Of a DNA stretch of 64,000 nt, positions 50,357 to 61,851 are shown one piece after another (position 1 is the first letter of the stretch; the number at the start of each line of letters is the position of its first letter). A program made the translations under genes and the position numbers. The notes beneath the pieces were generated by a model. That model made no database searches. It was not told where the DNA came from and was given only the letters and a program-made list of their open reading frames with translations. The stretch covers positions 454,208 to 518,207 of the forward strand of contig NZ_WBKO01000002.1 of assembly GCF_032842345.1 (NCBI RefSeq), written 5' to 3'. This DNA comes from Methanoculleus caldifontis (GTDB taxonomy: Archaea > Halobacteriota > Methanomicrobia > Methanomicrobiales > Methanoculleaceae).

Positions 50357-51526
50357 ATGATCACACTGGCCATTGCAGGAAAACCCAACTGCGGGAAGTC
50401 GACATTCTTCAGGGCAGCGACCCTGGCCCAGGCGGAGATTGCCAACTACCCGTTCACGACGATCGACGCCAACCACGGCGTCGCATATGTCAGGACCGCC
50501 TGTCCCTGCCGGGAGATGAACGTCCCGTGCGAGAACTGCCGCGAAGGGGTCAGATTCATCCCGGTCGGGCTGATCGACGTCGCCGGGCTTGTCCCGGAGG
50601 CGCACCTGGGGAGAGGGCTTGGGAACCAGTTCCTCGATAACCTCCGGCAGGCGGACGCGATCCTCCAGGTCGTCGATGCGAGCGGCTCGACGGATGCCGA
50701 GGGGAACCCGATCGATATCGGTTCGCGCGACCCCGTGAAGGACATCGAGTTTCTCCAGTACGAGATGTCGATGTGGATGTACGGCATCCTCTCGCGGAAC
50801 TGGGCGAAGCTCCTGCGGCAGGCCCAGGCAAGGGACTTCTCCCTCGCTGCCGCGATAGCGGAGGTCTTCGCCGGGCTCGGCGTAACCTACGAGCACATCC
50901 GCGACGCCACGGATGCGGTCGGGATAGAACTCCGGACCGCCGGGGAGGAGGATCTGATCCGGTTCTGCCGGGAGCTGATGCTCATCAGCAAACCGATGCT
51001 GATCGTCGGGAACAAGGCCGACCAGGCCCCGAAGGAGTGCCTTGATAGGCTCGCAGCGCACGACGTCATCTTTGCGAGCGCGGCGGGAGAACTCGCCATC
51101 CGCATGGCCGCTGAAGGGAAGTTCATCAATTACCTTCCCGGAGATACGAGTTTCACCGTGAGCCCTGAGGCGAAGCTCAGCGCCGCGCAGCGCGCCGGGC
51201 TGCAGAAGATTGCGGACTTCATGCAGGTGTTCGGCGGCACCGGTGTCCAGAAGGCGCTCGATGCCGCGATATTCGAACTTCTCGACCGGATCGTCGTCTT
51301 CCCGGTCGAGGACGAGAACAAACTCACCGACGGGAAGGGCAGGGTGCTTCCCGACGCGTTCCTGATGAAACGCGGCTCGACCCCCCGCGACCTTGCCTTC
51401 CAGGTCCACACCGATATCGGCGAAGGGTTCCTGTATGCCATCGATGCGAAGACCGGGATGCGGGTCAAGGATACTCACGAGCTGAAGAACGGCGACATCA
51501 TCAAGATCGTCAGCGTCCGCAAATGA
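50357..51526 (+). CDS. YchF/Obg-type GTPase-like ATPase
   Basis: 389 residues from the ATG at 50357 (GAGGAG upstream). P-loop IAGKPNCGKSTFFRAATL; G3-like IDVAGLVPEAHLGRGLGNQFL; G4 position NKAD (IVGNKADQAP). TGS-like domain at the C-terminus (AFQVHTDIGEGFLYAIDAKTGMRV). A helical insertion carries extra cysteines (TACPCREMNVPCENCREG). Belongs to the archaeal branch of translation-linked GTPases. Confidence 0.88.
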   Translation: MITLAIAGKPNCGKSTFFRAATLAQAEIANYPFTTIDANHGVAYVRTACPCREMNVPCENCREGVRFIPVGLIDVAGLVPEAHLGRGLGNQFLDNLRQADAILQVVDASGSTDAEGNPIDIGSRDPVKDIEFLQYEMSMWMYGILSRNWAKLLRQAQARDFSLAAAIAEVFAGLGVTYEHIRDATDAVGIELRTAGEEDLIRFCRELMLISKPMLIVGNKADQAPKECLDRLAAHDVIFASAAGELAIRMAAEGKFINYLPGDTSFTVSPEAKLSAAQRAGLQKIADFMQVFGGTGVQKALDAAIFELLDRIVVFPVEDENKLTDGKGRVLPDAFLMKRGSTPRDLAFQVHTDIGEGFLYAIDAKTGMRVKDTHELKNGDIIKIVSVRK

Positions 51527-51638
51527 GCCCCATGGGCGACCGCTTCCCCGCCGGGCGGAGTACGGCGGGCGGGCGCCCCCACACGGACGGAGAGATATCG
51601 GCAGACATTAATACTGGATCGGAAGATACTCGATCACC

Positions 51639-51959
51639 ATGAGCGGCGAGGTCTACCAGGCGCAGGTCCTCCGGAACTTCTTCGAGACGATCACCGGACC
51701 GGACCGGAACCTGACCCGGATCTACATGTGCGTGATGAGCCTCGCCAAACTCCGGATGGAGTCCCCCGAACGGATGGCGTTCCTCGTGGACCAGCTCCGC
51801 AAATCAAAGCAGAAGCGGGAACTCTCCGTCGATCTCCTCGACTATATGTGCGACGTGGCGCGCGACCTCGAACTCGCCACGGTCCAGACCGCGTTCGGTG
51901 TGAAGGATATCAACGCGGCCGCGGACGAGTTCAGCGGGATCAGCCTGGACTCGCTCTGA
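51639..51959 (+). CDS. Small helical hypothetical protein
   Basis: 106 residues, starts MSGEVYQAQVLRNFFETIT. All-helical by composition, with two cysteines (MCVMS, MCDVA) and a run LRKSKQKRELSVDLLDYM. Nothing like it is known to me by name, and it could be a methanogen-specific protein. A TATA-like ACATTAATAC lies about 30 bases upstream. A T-run follows the stop. Confidence 0.6.
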   Translation: MSGEVYQAQVLRNFFETITGPDRNLTRIYMCVMSLAKLRMESPERMAFLVDQLRKSKQKRELSVDLLDYMCDVARDLELATVQTAFGVKDINAAADEFSGISLDSL

Positions 51960-51966
51960 TTTTTTT
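51960..51966 (+). terminator. T-run terminator after the small helical gene
   Basis: TTTTTTT directly abuts the stop codon. Confidence 0.55.
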
Positions 51967-52054
51967 GACGCCGGGAGAGGCATCAGATTTACCGGTCTAT
52001 CTGATAGCCGAACTGGTGCTTAGGATTTTCAGAACATCAAAGCTTAAACACGCA

Positions 52055-52345
52055 GTCTCATGCGAAGTGCGAGCATAGCGAGCGTGAGCACGGAAGGTGC
52101 GAGCCACGAGGCTCCATCAGAAGCGGAGTGAGAGAAGCCGTCAGGCTTCGAAAAGGAGTTACACACTCATCTACCATTCTTCGCGGCTTCGCACCTTCGC
52201 GTGAGGCTGTAGCACTGCTCATAAATGACCATCTCACGCGAAGAAATGACCATCTCACGCGAAGCCGCGAAGAATGCGAATTTTACAGAGTTGTTAATGC
52301 TCCTCTTCGCGGCCTTCGCGCCTTCGCGTGATGCAACGCCGTATG
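52055..52345. repeat. CGAAG-rich repeat, copy E, with 21-base tandem duplication
   Basis: The largest copy. Modules GAGCGTGAGCACGGAAGGTG and AGAAGCCGTCAGGCTTCG (52077-52155), then CTTCGCGGCTTCGCACCTTCG, then a tandem copy of AAATGACCATCTCACGCGAAG (52223-52243 and 52244-52264), then CCGCGAAGAATGCGAA, and finally CTTCGCGGCCTTCGCGCCTTCGCGTGA. No gene in 51967-52407 is supported. Confidence 0.75.
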
Positions 52346-52407
52346 GAGTCTGAGCACCGTAGGTGCGAGATACCGGGTGCGAAAGGGGGGACGGAAGGAT
52401 TCCCCCG

Positions 52408-53745
52408 TCAGATCGCCGTGGCCTTCCAGGCCCCGCCGCGGTACATTGAGAAGAGGATGCCTGCCTGGAGGGTGACCCCGCAGACCACCGCGAGCCAGAC
52501 CCCGACGATCCCGATACCGAGGAGACCGGGGAGGATGCACGCGAGCGGCACCTGGATGAGGGCCATCGAGACGAGGGTGGCATACATCGGCCTCTTCGTG
52601 TCCCCCGCTCCGTTGAGCGCGAAGCCGAGGATGATCGCGACGGCGAGAAGGACGTAGAACGGCGCGACCGTCTGCATATACGACATGCCGATCGCCGTAC
52701 TCTCGCCGCTCGGGTCGAAGACCTCGATGATCGCAGGCCCGGCGAAGTAGAAGACCGCGCCGACAAGCGCCATGAACCCGCCGTTTATGAGCGCGGAGAG
52801 CCGCACCCCTGCTTCCGCCCGTTCGGGCTTTCTGGCGCCGAGGTTCTGGCCGACGATCACGGCCGTCGCCGTCGCGATACCGAACCCCGGCATGAGCGCG
52901 ACCAGTTCGAGCCTGCCGACGATGCCGTAGGCGGAGAGGGCCGTGGTCCCGAAGACAGCGACGACTGCCATCATCGCAAGGAACGTGACGCTCCGGAGCC
53001 CGGACTGGATGGAGTTCGGGACGGCGACCCGGATAAGCCTCCAGGCGAGCGGGAACTCAAACTTCGTCCGGAGCGAGAAGGGGACCGGCGACCTCCCCGA
53101 GAGGAGCAGGCCGAACGCCACGACGAACGCCGCGCTCCGCGAGAGGATGGTGGCATATGCCGCCCCCGCGACGCCTAAGGCGGGGACCGCTCCGTAGCCG
53201 AAGATGAGGAGCGGGTCGAGGACGATATTGAGGATGTTTGCAAAGACCACGAGGAGCATGGGGGTGATGGCGTCGCCGCAACTCTGAAATGTTGAGTTGA
53301 TCACCCAGAGCTCGACCAGCGTCACGCTGCCGGTAAAGAGGACCTTCAGGTAGGAAGCGCCGAGCAGGGCGACGGCCGGTTCGGCGCCGAGGAGGAGGAG
53401 CAGGTCTTCGGCAAAGAGGATGCCCACGATGCTGAGGGCGATCGAGAAGACGAGGCCGAGGATGAGGGTGTGCGAGATCCCCTTCGCCGCGATATCGTAC
53501 TCCTTCGCCCCGTAATGGCGCGAGACGAAGGCAGTGTTTGCAGTGACGATCCCGATGATGATCGTCATCAGCACCATGACGACCGAGGTGCTCATGGCGA
53601 CGCCGGCGATGGCCTCCTTTCCCAGCCGGCCGACGAAGAAGAGATCGACCAGCTCAAGGCCGCTCTGCAGGAAGTTCCCGGCCACGATCGGCGCCGCTAC
53701 GATGAGGAGACCCCGAAAGAGGTCCCCTTCCGTCAGTTCGCTCAT
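52408..53745 (-). CDS. MATE-family multidrug efflux transporter
   Basis: 445 residues, twelve helices in two halves. Opening block LLIVAAPIVAGNFLQSGLELVDLFFVGRLGKEAIAGVAMS, inter-half repeat AVPNSIQSGLRSVTFLAMMAVVAVFG and GFGIATATAVIVGQNLGARKPERAE are typical. Exports cations or drugs using Na+ or H+. Its start overlaps the stop of the upstream gene by four bases (53742-53745). Confidence 0.93.
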   Translation of the reverse strand: MSELTEGDLFRGLLIVAAPIVAGNFLQSGLELVDLFFVGRLGKEAIAGVAMSTSVVMVLMTIIIGIVTANTAFVSRHYGAKEYDIAAKGISHTLILGLVFSIALSIVGILFAEDLLLLLGAEPAVALLGASYLKVLFTGSVTLVELWVINSTFQSCGDAITPMLLVVFANILNIVLDPLLIFGYGAVPALGVAGAAYATILSRSAAFVVAFGLLLSGRSPVPFSLRTKFEFPLAWRLIRVAVPNSIQSGLRSVTFLAMMAVVAVFGTTALSAYGIVGRLELVALMPGFGIATATAVIVGQNLGARKPERAEAGVRLSALINGGFMALVGAVFYFAGPAIIEVFDPSGESTAIGMSYMQTVAPFYVLLAVAIILGFALNGAGDTKRPMYATLVSMALIQVPLACILPGLLGIGIVGVWLAVVCGVTLQAGILFSMYRGGAWKATAI

Positions 53746-54575
53746 TCAGCCAGTTTTTCCTTGTAAGCGTCCAGGATCTGGAAGACGAACCGCTGGTGCT
53801 CCTCCAGTGCCTGCTCATCGTCCGGAGAGGTCTCTATCCCGACTGCGTAGAGCAGGACCAGCGCGTTGTCGAGATCGAGCGCTGCCGGGTCCTCGATCTG
53901 GTCCGGGCTGAGGCGGATGGCGAGGTCGTCGTAGTCTCCCGGAAGGAAGGTATGCACGGGGTTTGCCGTCACGCGGGAGTCGGCGAAGTCGCCGGCACGC
54001 TCCCGGAGGATCAGGAGAGCCCGTTCCAGCACGACGGGGCGCGGGGTAACCGTCTCGAGCCTGGCAAGTGCAGCCGTGCTCTTCTCCGCTGCGCTCCCAT
54101 AAAGCCCGAACTTATAGGTCAGCAGGGCCTGCGCGATCTGGTGGCCGGTCTCCTCATCGATCACGGCGAGGACCGGTCCGATCCGGCCGATATATTCATT
54201 CAGTATCTGTTTCATGGTTTTCTTCTCTGCTTTGGGCGCATTAAACAACCTTTCGACTCGCACTGCAAGGAACGTGATCGTCACCGCGTAAAATGTCTGA
54301 ACGATCGGCCCGGAACTGAAGTCGTTCGGGACGATGAAGATGAGAAATGCATAGAGCGGCGTAAAGAGCGAGACGATATCCCTGCGGGGTTTGAGGTATG
54401 CCTGGTAGAAGAGAATGCACGAGCCAATCACGCACCCTGCGATGCCTGCCCAGTCGGTGGTTAGAAGGCCGGCGAGGGACAGCAGCACCCCAATCCCGAT
54501 ACCCCCGAACGAGACTGCAGGAACTGCTATCCAGAGGCGTTGCGCGGGCCCGGATCTGTCGGCGTCTGTCGTCAT
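53742..54575 (-). CDS. Membrane protein of unknown function, upstream of MATE
   Basis: 277 residues: four N-terminal hydrophobic segments (SFGGIGIGVLLSLAGLL, WAGIAGCVIGSCILFYQAYL, FTPLYAFLIFIV, FYAVTITFLAVRV) then a soluble helical C-terminal half (about 120-277) rich in Leu and Glu. No family recognised. The 4-base overlap with the MATE gene suggests coupled expression. Confidence 0.6.
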   Translation of the reverse strand: MTTDADRSGPAQRLWIAVPAVSFGGIGIGVLLSLAGLLTTDWAGIAGCVIGSCILFYQAYLKPRRDIVSLFTPLYAFLIFIVPNDFSSGPIVQTFYAVTITFLAVRVERLFNAPKAEKKTMKQILNEYIGRIGPVLAVIDEETGHQIAQALLTYKFGLYGSAAEKSTAALARLETVTPRPVVLERALLILRERAGDFADSRVTANPVHTFLPGDYDDLAIRLSPDQIEDPAALDLDNALVLLYAVGIETSPDDEQALEEHQRFVFQILDAYKEKLAE

Positions 54576-54657
54576 CGGTTATTCGTGTAAGTGTTTGTGC
54601 GCAGGGGATAAACAGGATTTCCCTTTGCCTTGCTGCATCTGCTCCCGACCATCAGGG

Positions 54658-55959
54658 TCAGGAAGACCGGGGAAGGAGGTCGGGGACCTCAACCTCCACG
54701 CTCCGGCCCGCAATAGCGGCCGCAGCGGAGCGGAGCCGCTCGCACTCCGCGGCATACGAGGCCTGCAGCGCCTGCTGCTGGCTCTCCGCCCGGCTCTTCG
54801 CGGCGGCCGCCGCCTCGCGCTCCCGCCGCACCTCCGAGAGCCGTGCCGCCAGACGCTCCTCCTCGACCACGGCCGGGAGCGCGGCGCGGCTCTCCTGCAA
54901 CGCCGCGCGCCGGCCGGCGATCTCCTGCTCCCGGTCCAGGGCCCGTCGCATCGCGGCGGGGAGGGTGCCGGGGTCAGAGAAGAAGCGGACCTCATCCTGG
55001 TTCTTGAGGACAAGGTCCCCCCGCCCGATCATGGAGAGGATTGCCGGCATGGCCGCCCCGGTCAGCCCGGCCGGGTCCTCCCGGCCGTCCGTGAGGCTGC
55101 CGGTGCAGGCGTTGAGAGCCCTGCCGATCGCTGCCGCCGCCCCGGCATCCTTCGTCCTTGCGGCCACCTTCTCGGCCTTCCTGAAGACGTGGACGGCGGA
55201 GGCCCGCAGGGCCGCGAGTTCCCGCCCGGCCTCTTCGCTCGCGGCGTCGAGGTCCCGGATCCGCTCATCGGTCTCCTGCAACCGGGCGTAATCGGGGCGC
55301 GCCCTGAGAGCGGCAAGGTTCTCTTCAGTCTCCTCGATCCCCCTCTCAGCGTCCTCAAGCGCCGTCCCGTGCGCCTGCACCCTGGCGGAGGCGGCCGGGT
55401 ACTCCCCGCGGATCCGGACAAGGGATGCATACGCCTCCCGGGCGGTTCCCACCTTCTGCCGGTCCGCCCGGGCGCGGGCGATCGCCTCCGTCATCGTGTT
55501 GACCTCTCTGCCGAGATCCCTGACGGCGGCGCGCACCTCCTTCATCTCGTTGGGGTAGAGGGCGGAGAGGTACTTCCCCTGCCCTTTCACCGCCCGGATC
55601 ACGTTCTTCAGGATCTCGGCGGCAGTAGTGTAGAAGGCCTCGGGGTCGCCGGAAGGTTCGCGGGCGAGGAGCTGCGCCATGGACTTCGTAAAGCCCGGAA
55701 GTGCTTTCTTCGATACATCGCGGAGGCGGGGAGGGAGCTCCTCCGCTCCCTCCGCCGTCTCCATGCGGGCGACGAGATCGCGGAGGCTCTCAAGCGCGAC
55801 GCGGACAGCCTCCCGCGACGGTTCCGTCGCGACCAGGAGACCGTTCTCGGTCTCCGCCTCGCGACCGTCCAGCCATGCGGGGAGGCTGTCGAAGGAGAGC
55901 TCCAGGCTCTCCTCCACCGGCTCGGTCCGCCGGAAGAGATCTCGCAGTTGCCTGAACAT
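54658..55959 (-). CDS. Long coiled-coil hypothetical protein
   Basis: 433 residues. N-terminus MFRQLRDLFRRTEPVEESLEL, then helical and coiled-coil segments (about 120-260 and 330-400, with Ala/Arg/Glu heptads such as ALQESRAALPAVVEEERLAARL). No signal peptide or membrane helix. The N-terminal WLDGREAETENGLLVA recalls other methanogen-only proteins, but no function is known. The spacer to nadM holds no gene. Confidence 0.55.
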   Translation of the reverse strand: MFRQLRDLFRRTEPVEESLELSFDSLPAWLDGREAETENGLLVATEPSREAVRVALESLRDLVARMETAEGAEELPPRLRDVSKKALPGFTKSMAQLLAREPSGDPEAFYTTAAEILKNVIRAVKGQGKYLSALYPNEMKEVRAAVRDLGREVNTMTEAIARARADRQKVGTAREAYASLVRIRGEYPAASARVQAHGTALEDAERGIEETEENLAALRARPDYARLQETDERIRDLDAASEEAGRELAALRASAVHVFRKAEKVAARTKDAGAAAAIGRALNACTGSLTDGREDPAGLTGAAMPAILSMIGRGDLVLKNQDEVRFFSDPGTLPAAMRRALDREQEIAGRRAALQESRAALPAVVEEERLAARLSEVRREREAAAAAKSRAESQQQALQASYAAECERLRSAAAAIAGRSVEVEVPDLLPRSS

Positions 55960-56003
55960 GGTTCACCCAGATACGGCGGCCGTCCCCATCAGGGTTCCGC
56001 CCA

Positions 56004-57280
<1,277 letters not shown>

Positions 57281-57326
57281 GTCTCGCAACAAAAATAGGA
57301 GTGGAAGTATAATATTACTTCATCTC

Positions 57327-57659
57327 ATGTCCTACCTTGTCTACGTCGCAGGGTTCGGCGTTGCCGTCACCGTTTTCCTGTGGCTCCGCGACCTGCGGAT
57401 CTTCTACCGTACCGGCCTGGCCGGCTACCGGAAGGCAGCCTACTGGGGGGTACCCTGCACGGCAATCACCCTGCTCGGCTACTTCGTCACCGCGTCTGCC
57501 GAAGGCTGGGAGCTTCTCGGCCTCGGCCTGGTCCTGCTCGGTCTCTACCTCCAGGGCCGGGTGGACCGGGAGAACGTCTGGCACGGCGAAGGCACCGCGG
57601 AGCGCTTCTTCGGCAGGGCGGAGCGCACAAAAGATAAGGGTTCGCGCAAGAGACTTTAA
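57327..57659 (+). CDS. Small three-helix membrane protein
   Basis: 110 residues, starts MSYLVYVAGFGVAVTVFLWL. About three hydrophobic helices separated by basic loops, with FYRTGLAGYRKAAYWGVP and a basic end RTKDKGSRKRL. A longer in-frame extension back to 57033 runs through the larB promoter and was not used. A TATA-like AATATTACTT precedes the ATG by about 16 bases, giving a short leader. Lies 16 bases upstream of hisS. No family name. Confidence 0.6.
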   Translation: MSYLVYVAGFGVAVTVFLWLRDLRIFYRTGLAGYRKAAYWGVPCTAITLLGYFVTASAEGWELLGLGLVLLGLYLQGRVDRENVWHGEGTAERFFGRAERTKDKGSRKRL

Positions 57660-57675
57660 TTCAGGAGAATACCGA

Positions 57676-58908
57676 ATGCTTCAAAAACCACGGGGAACGC
57701 GGGACTTTTTACCCGACGAGATGGAACGGCGGCGATTGATCGAACGGCGGATGCGGGAGGCGGCCCGCCGGTGGGGGTACCGTGAGGTCTGCACCCCCGA
57801 CTTCGAGCACCTCGAACTCTTCACGATGAAGTCCGGCGAGGGGATCATCCAGGAGATGTACGTCTTCGAGGACAAGGGCGGGAGACAGATGACGCTCCGG
57901 CCTGAGGTGACCGCGGCAGTCCTCCGGATGTACGTCAACGAGGGCAAGGTGCTCCCCAAGCCGATCCGCTGGTGCTACTTCGCCGACTGCTTCCGCTACG
58001 AACGGCCCCAGAAAGGCCGGTACCGGCAGTTCTGGCAGTTCGGCGCCGAACTGATCGGCGCGGACACGGCGAGCGCCGACGCCGAAGCGATCATGCTCGC
58101 CGACGAGGCGCTCCGATCGAGCGGCGTCACCTTCGACCTCCACGTCGGCCACCTCGCGCCGATGAAGCACCTCCTCGCCGACCTCGCCCCCGGCGACCAG
58201 CGGGCGATCATGGCCCTCCTCGACAAGCACGACCAGGAGGGGCTCAAGGCGGCGCTCGTCGCGAGGGACCTCACCCGCCTTGCGGAGCCCCTTGCGGCGC
58301 TCGGGGAATGCCGCGACGTCGCGGAAGTCTTTGAGGTCGCGGGCGACGTTCCCGAACGCGCCCGGATCGAGGAGACGTTTTCGCTCCTCGACTCCCAGAA
58401 TATCAACTACCGGCCCGACTTCGGGATCGCCCGGGGGCTCGACTACTACACGGGGATGGTCTTTGAGGGGTTCGCCCAGAACCTCGGCGCGGAGAACCAG
58501 ATCCTCGGCGGCGGCACCTACCGGCTCGCCCACCTCTTCGGCGGCGACGACGTCGCGTCCTGCGGGTTTGCCATAGGATTCGACCGGGTGATGGTCTCTA
58601 TCGGGGAGTTCGACCTCTCGAGCGGGCCTGTCGTCGGCGTCGTCTGCACGCCCGAGGCACGGTCGCGGGCGCTCGAGGTCGCCAGGGCCTTCCGGGGCGC
58701 AGGGATCCGGACCGAGGTCGATCTTATGCAGCGGGGGATGGGCGCCCAGCTCTCCCACGCCGCAAAGACGGCCGACTTCGCCGTGGTGCTCGGCAAGCGC
58801 GAGGTCGAGGCGGGCACCGTGACCCTCAAGGACCTGCACTCCGGCGAGCAGCAGGAGCGGAGCCTTGAGGACGCCATCGCTGAGGTAGCGCGGCATGGTG
58901 CTTGCTGA
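57676..58908 (+). CDS. hisS: Histidyl-tRNA synthetase
   Basis: 410 residues, class II. Start MLQKPRGTRDFLPDE (SD CAGGAGA). Motif 1 and 2: EMYVFEDKGGRQMTLRPEVTAAVLRM, RYRQFWQFGAELIGA; histidine-binding IARGLDYYTGMVFEGF; motif 3 CGFAIGFDRVMVSI. Its 3' end overlaps top6B by 14 bases. Charges tRNA-His. Confidence 0.95.
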   Translation: MLQKPRGTRDFLPDEMERRRLIERRMREAARRWGYREVCTPDFEHLELFTMKSGEGIIQEMYVFEDKGGRQMTLRPEVTAAVLRMYVNEGKVLPKPIRWCYFADCFRYERPQKGRYRQFWQFGAELIGADTASADAEAIMLADEALRSSGVTFDLHVGHLAPMKHLLADLAPGDQRAIMALLDKHDQEGLKAALVARDLTRLAEPLAALGECRDVAEVFEVAGDVPERARIEETFSLLDSQNINYRPDFGIARGLDYYTGMVFEGFAQNLGAENQILGGGTYRLAHLFGGDDVASCGFAIGFDRVMVSIGEFDLSSGPVVGVVCTPEARSRALEVARAFRGAGIRTEVDLMQRGMGAQLSHAAKTADFAVVLGKREVEAGTVTLKDLHSGEQQERSLEDAIAEVARHGAC

Positions 58909-60697
58909 GGACCTCGCCAGGCAGCAGCGGAGCATCAGCGTCGCAGAGTTCTTCGAGAAGAACAAGCACCTGCTCGGGTTCGACTCCCCGATGCGCGGGA
59001 TCATAACCACCGTCAAAGAGGCGGTGGACAACGCGCTCGACGCCTGCGAGGAGGCGGAGGTCCTCCCCGATATCTTTGTCGGGATCAAGAAGGTCGACGC
59101 CGAGGTCTACCGGATCACGGTCGAGGACAACGGTCCCGGGATCGTCCCGGAGAACGTCCCTCTGGTCTTCGGGAAACTCCTCTACGGCTCCCGGTTCCAC
59201 CAGATCCGGCAGAGCCGCGGGCAGCAAGGTATCGGGATCTCGGCGGCGGTGCTGTACGCCCAGCTCACCACCGGCACCCCGGCGCTCGTCATCTCACGGA
59301 CGGGGGCAAAGGCGCGGGCGCACCGGTTCGAGCTGATGATCCGGACCGAGACGAACGACCCGGAGATCGTCAGCCACGAGGAGGTCGACTGGGACCGGAC
59401 GCACGGGACCCGGATCGAGATCCAGTTCAAGAGCACCCTTGCGGCAAAGAAGCGGCTGCTCGACTACCTCCGCCTGACGGCGATCGTCAACCCGCACTCC
59501 CGGCTCACGGCCGATATCGACGGCGAGGTGACGACGTTCGAGCGTGTGACGAGCGAGGTCCCGCCGTGCCCGAAGTCCGTCCTCCCCCACCCGCACGGGA
59601 TCGAGTTCGGGGCGCTGAAGCGTATCGCCGCGGCAAACGCCGGGACCATCGAGGAGTTCCTCGTCAACAGCTTCTCCCGCGTGGGAAAAAAGACCGCCGA
59701 CGAGATGATCGATCTCGCGAGGCTCGACCCTGCCCGGAAGACCACGACGCTTGACGCCGAGGAACTCAAACGCCTCCTCGATGCCATGCAGAGCGTGAGG
59801 GTCCCTGCGCCGCTGGCGCAGCAGTGCCTCTCCCCGATTGGAGAGGAATTGATCTGCAAAGGGCTTGAGAAGGAGATCCAGCTCGACTTCGTCAGCGCCC
59901 GCACCCGGCCGAGTTCGGTCTTCGGCGGGCACTCGTTCGTCATCGAGGCGGCGATCGGCTACGGCGGGAAGCTCCAGGCGGAAGGGAACGCGCAGCTCCT
60001 CCGGTTCGCAAACCGCGTCCCGCTCCTCTACCAGCAGGGCGCCTGCGCGATAACGAACTGTGTCACGCAGGTGAACTGGAAGAACTACGGCCTCTCGCAG
60101 CAGGGCCTCCCCACAGGCCCGGCGCTCGTCATGGTCCACGTGGCCTCGACAAACGTCCCCTTCACGAGCGAGAGCAAGGACGCGGTCGCGTCCATTCCGG
60201 AGATCGAGCGGGAGATCGTCCTCGTCCTCCAGGAGCTCGGCCGGGAACTCAAGAGTTACCTCTCCCGCCGGGACAGAAAGAAGCAGCAGGACGACCGCGC
60301 CCGGGCGATCTGCTCGGTCATCCCGGAGATCGCCGCAAAAGTGAGCGAGATCGTCGAGCTCCCCCTGGTGGACACCTCCCCGATCGAGGGGAGGATCATG
60401 CACAGAGTCGTCGCGAAGAAGCGAACGATCGACGGGAAGGTCCGTATCGACGTGAACAACTACACGGCAAAGGAGGTCCCCCTCGTCCTCTACAACCTCT
60501 CCCGCGATAAGGCCGACGACGCGGAGCCCCGGCCGGACTTCACGGACGAGTTTGATGGAGAATACAATAAGGTCTGGCGGTGCGTGCTCGCCCCCGGCGC
60601 CGCCTGGCAGGTCGTCTACACGGGAGCGGGCGATGGGTCGATCGATCTGCGCGGTGTGGAGGACAACGTGAAAGTGGTGGTGGATCTCGATGTCTAG
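58895..60697 (+). CDS. top6B: DNA topoisomerase VI subunit B
   Basis: 600 residues. GHKL ATPase: [10 protein letters not shown]-type motif at [70 protein letters not shown]2TH region around [18 protein letters not shown], transducer with the switch lysine region [20 protein letters not shown]. Together with subunit A it passes duplexes to relax supercoils. ATG overlaps hisS, and its end overlaps top6A by eight bases. Confidence 0.96.
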   Translation: MVLAEDLARQQRSISVAEFFEKNKHLLGFDSPMRGIITTVKEAVDNALDACEEAEVLPDIFVGIKKVDAEVYRITVEDNGPGIVPENVPLVFGKLLYGSRFHQIRQSRGQQGIGISAAVLYAQLTTGTPALVISRTGAKARAHRFELMIRTETNDPEIVSHEEVDWDRTHGTRIEIQFKSTLAAKKRLLDYLRLTAIVNPHSRLTADIDGEVTTFERVTSEVPPCPKSVLPHPHGIEFGALKRIAAANAGTIEEFLVNSFSRVGKKTADEMIDLARLDPARKTTTLDAEELKRLLDAMQSVRVPAPLAQQCLSPIGEELICKGLEKEIQLDFVSARTRPSSVFGGHSFVIEAAIGYGGKLQAEGNAQLLRFANRVPLLYQQGACAITNCVTQVNWKNYGLSQQGLPTGPALVMVHVASTNVPFTSESKDAVASIPEIEREIVLVLQELGRELKSYLSRRDRKKQQDDRARAICSVIPEIAAKVSEIVELPLVDTSPIEGRIMHRVVAKKRTIDGKVRIDVNNYTAKEVPLVLYNLSRDKADDAEPRPDFTDEFDGEYNKVWRCVLAPGAAWQVVYTGAGDGSIDLRGVEDNVKVVVDLDV

Positions 60698-61778
60698 AGA
60701 AGAGATGGATGCGCTGGCAAAGGAGAGGCTTGTTCATATCGCCCGCGGGTGGTACGACCAGATGCGTGACGGGGTTGTGCCGTTCATCCGGCTCCCGACG
60801 CGGACGAAACAGAACATCGCCTACGACGACGCGACCGAGGTCTGGAAGTACGGCGAGAAGGAGAGCACCCGGTCGGCGACGACCGAGAAAGGCGCGGTCC
60901 ACCTCTTGAAGATGGCCTATCTCGTCTGGTTCTTGAAGAAGCAGCTCGTGGAGAACCGGTCGTCGACCTTGAGAGAGCTCTATTACATCTCCGAGGGCTG
61001 GAAGAAGGCGAAGTTCGCCGCGCAGGACGAGAGCAACCTCTTAATCGAGGACCTCGAGATCATCACCGAGGTGCAGCGGGAGGCCTTCCACCTCCGGCCG
61101 GAGGAGGACGGGGCCTCGATCTTCGGGCCCGTGCGGCTCAGGGAGACGACACGGCGCGGCGTCAAAGAGATCCACTGCCAGGACGACGTCGGGGAGGCGG
61201 GCTACCCCATCCCGAACAACGTCGACAACCTCGAGTTCATCGACCACGACGCGAAGTTCGTGGTCGCCATCGAGACCGGCGGTATGTACGCCCGTCTAAT
61301 GGAGAACGGGTTCGACGAGGAGTACGGGGCGGTCCTGGTCCACCTCAAGGGGCAGCCGGCCCGCTCGACGCGCCGGGTCTTACGGAGGCTCAACGAGTCG
61401 CTCAACCTCCCGGTGGTCGTCTTCACCGACGGCGACCCCTGGTCCTACCGGATCTACGCGAGCGTCGCCTACGGTTCGATCAAGAGCGCCCACATGTCGG
61501 AACTCCTTGCGACCCCCCAGGCGCAGTTCGTCGGTGTGCAGCCCTCCGACATCGCCGACTACAACCTCCCCGCCGACCACCTCACGGAGCAGGACATCAA
61601 CGCCCTGAAGGCGGAGCTGACCGATCCGCGATTTGCGACCGACTACTGGCGGACCCAGATCAACCTGCAGCTCGATATGAAGCTGAAGTCGGAACAACAG
61701 GCGTTCGCGAGCCGGGGGCTCGACTTCGTGACGAAGGAGTACCTGCCGAAGCGGTTGTCGGAGATGGGAGTTATCTGA
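60690..61778 (+). CDS. top6A: DNA topoisomerase VI subunit A
   Basis: 362 residues, Spo11-related. The catalytic tyrosine is in [18 protein letters not shown]; the Toprim domain shows [14 protein letters not shown] and [16 protein letters not shown] (Glu/DxD metal sites). The CAP-like wing lies before it. Eight-base overlap with top6B keeps equal amounts of the two subunits. Confidence 0.96.
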   Translation: MSREEMDALAKERLVHIARGWYDQMRDGVVPFIRLPTRTKQNIAYDDATEVWKYGEKESTRSATTEKGAVHLLKMAYLVWFLKKQLVENRSSTLRELYYISEGWKKAKFAAQDESNLLIEDLEIITEVQREAFHLRPEEDGASIFGPVRLRETTRRGVKEIHCQDDVGEAGYPIPNNVDNLEFIDHDAKFVVAIETGGMYARLMENGFDEEYGAVLVHLKGQPARSTRRVLRRLNESLNLPVVVFTDGDPWSYRIYASVAYGSIKSAHMSELLATPQAQFVGVQPSDIADYNLPADHLTEQDINALKAELTDPRFATDYWRTQINLQLDMKLKSEQQAFASRGLDFVTKEYLPKRLSEMGVI

Positions 61779-61851
61779 GGGGACTTGCGGGCTCCGGCTG
61801 GAGAGAACCCCTCATATTTTGTTCGTACGGCGCCAGCCAGCTCCACGCCTC

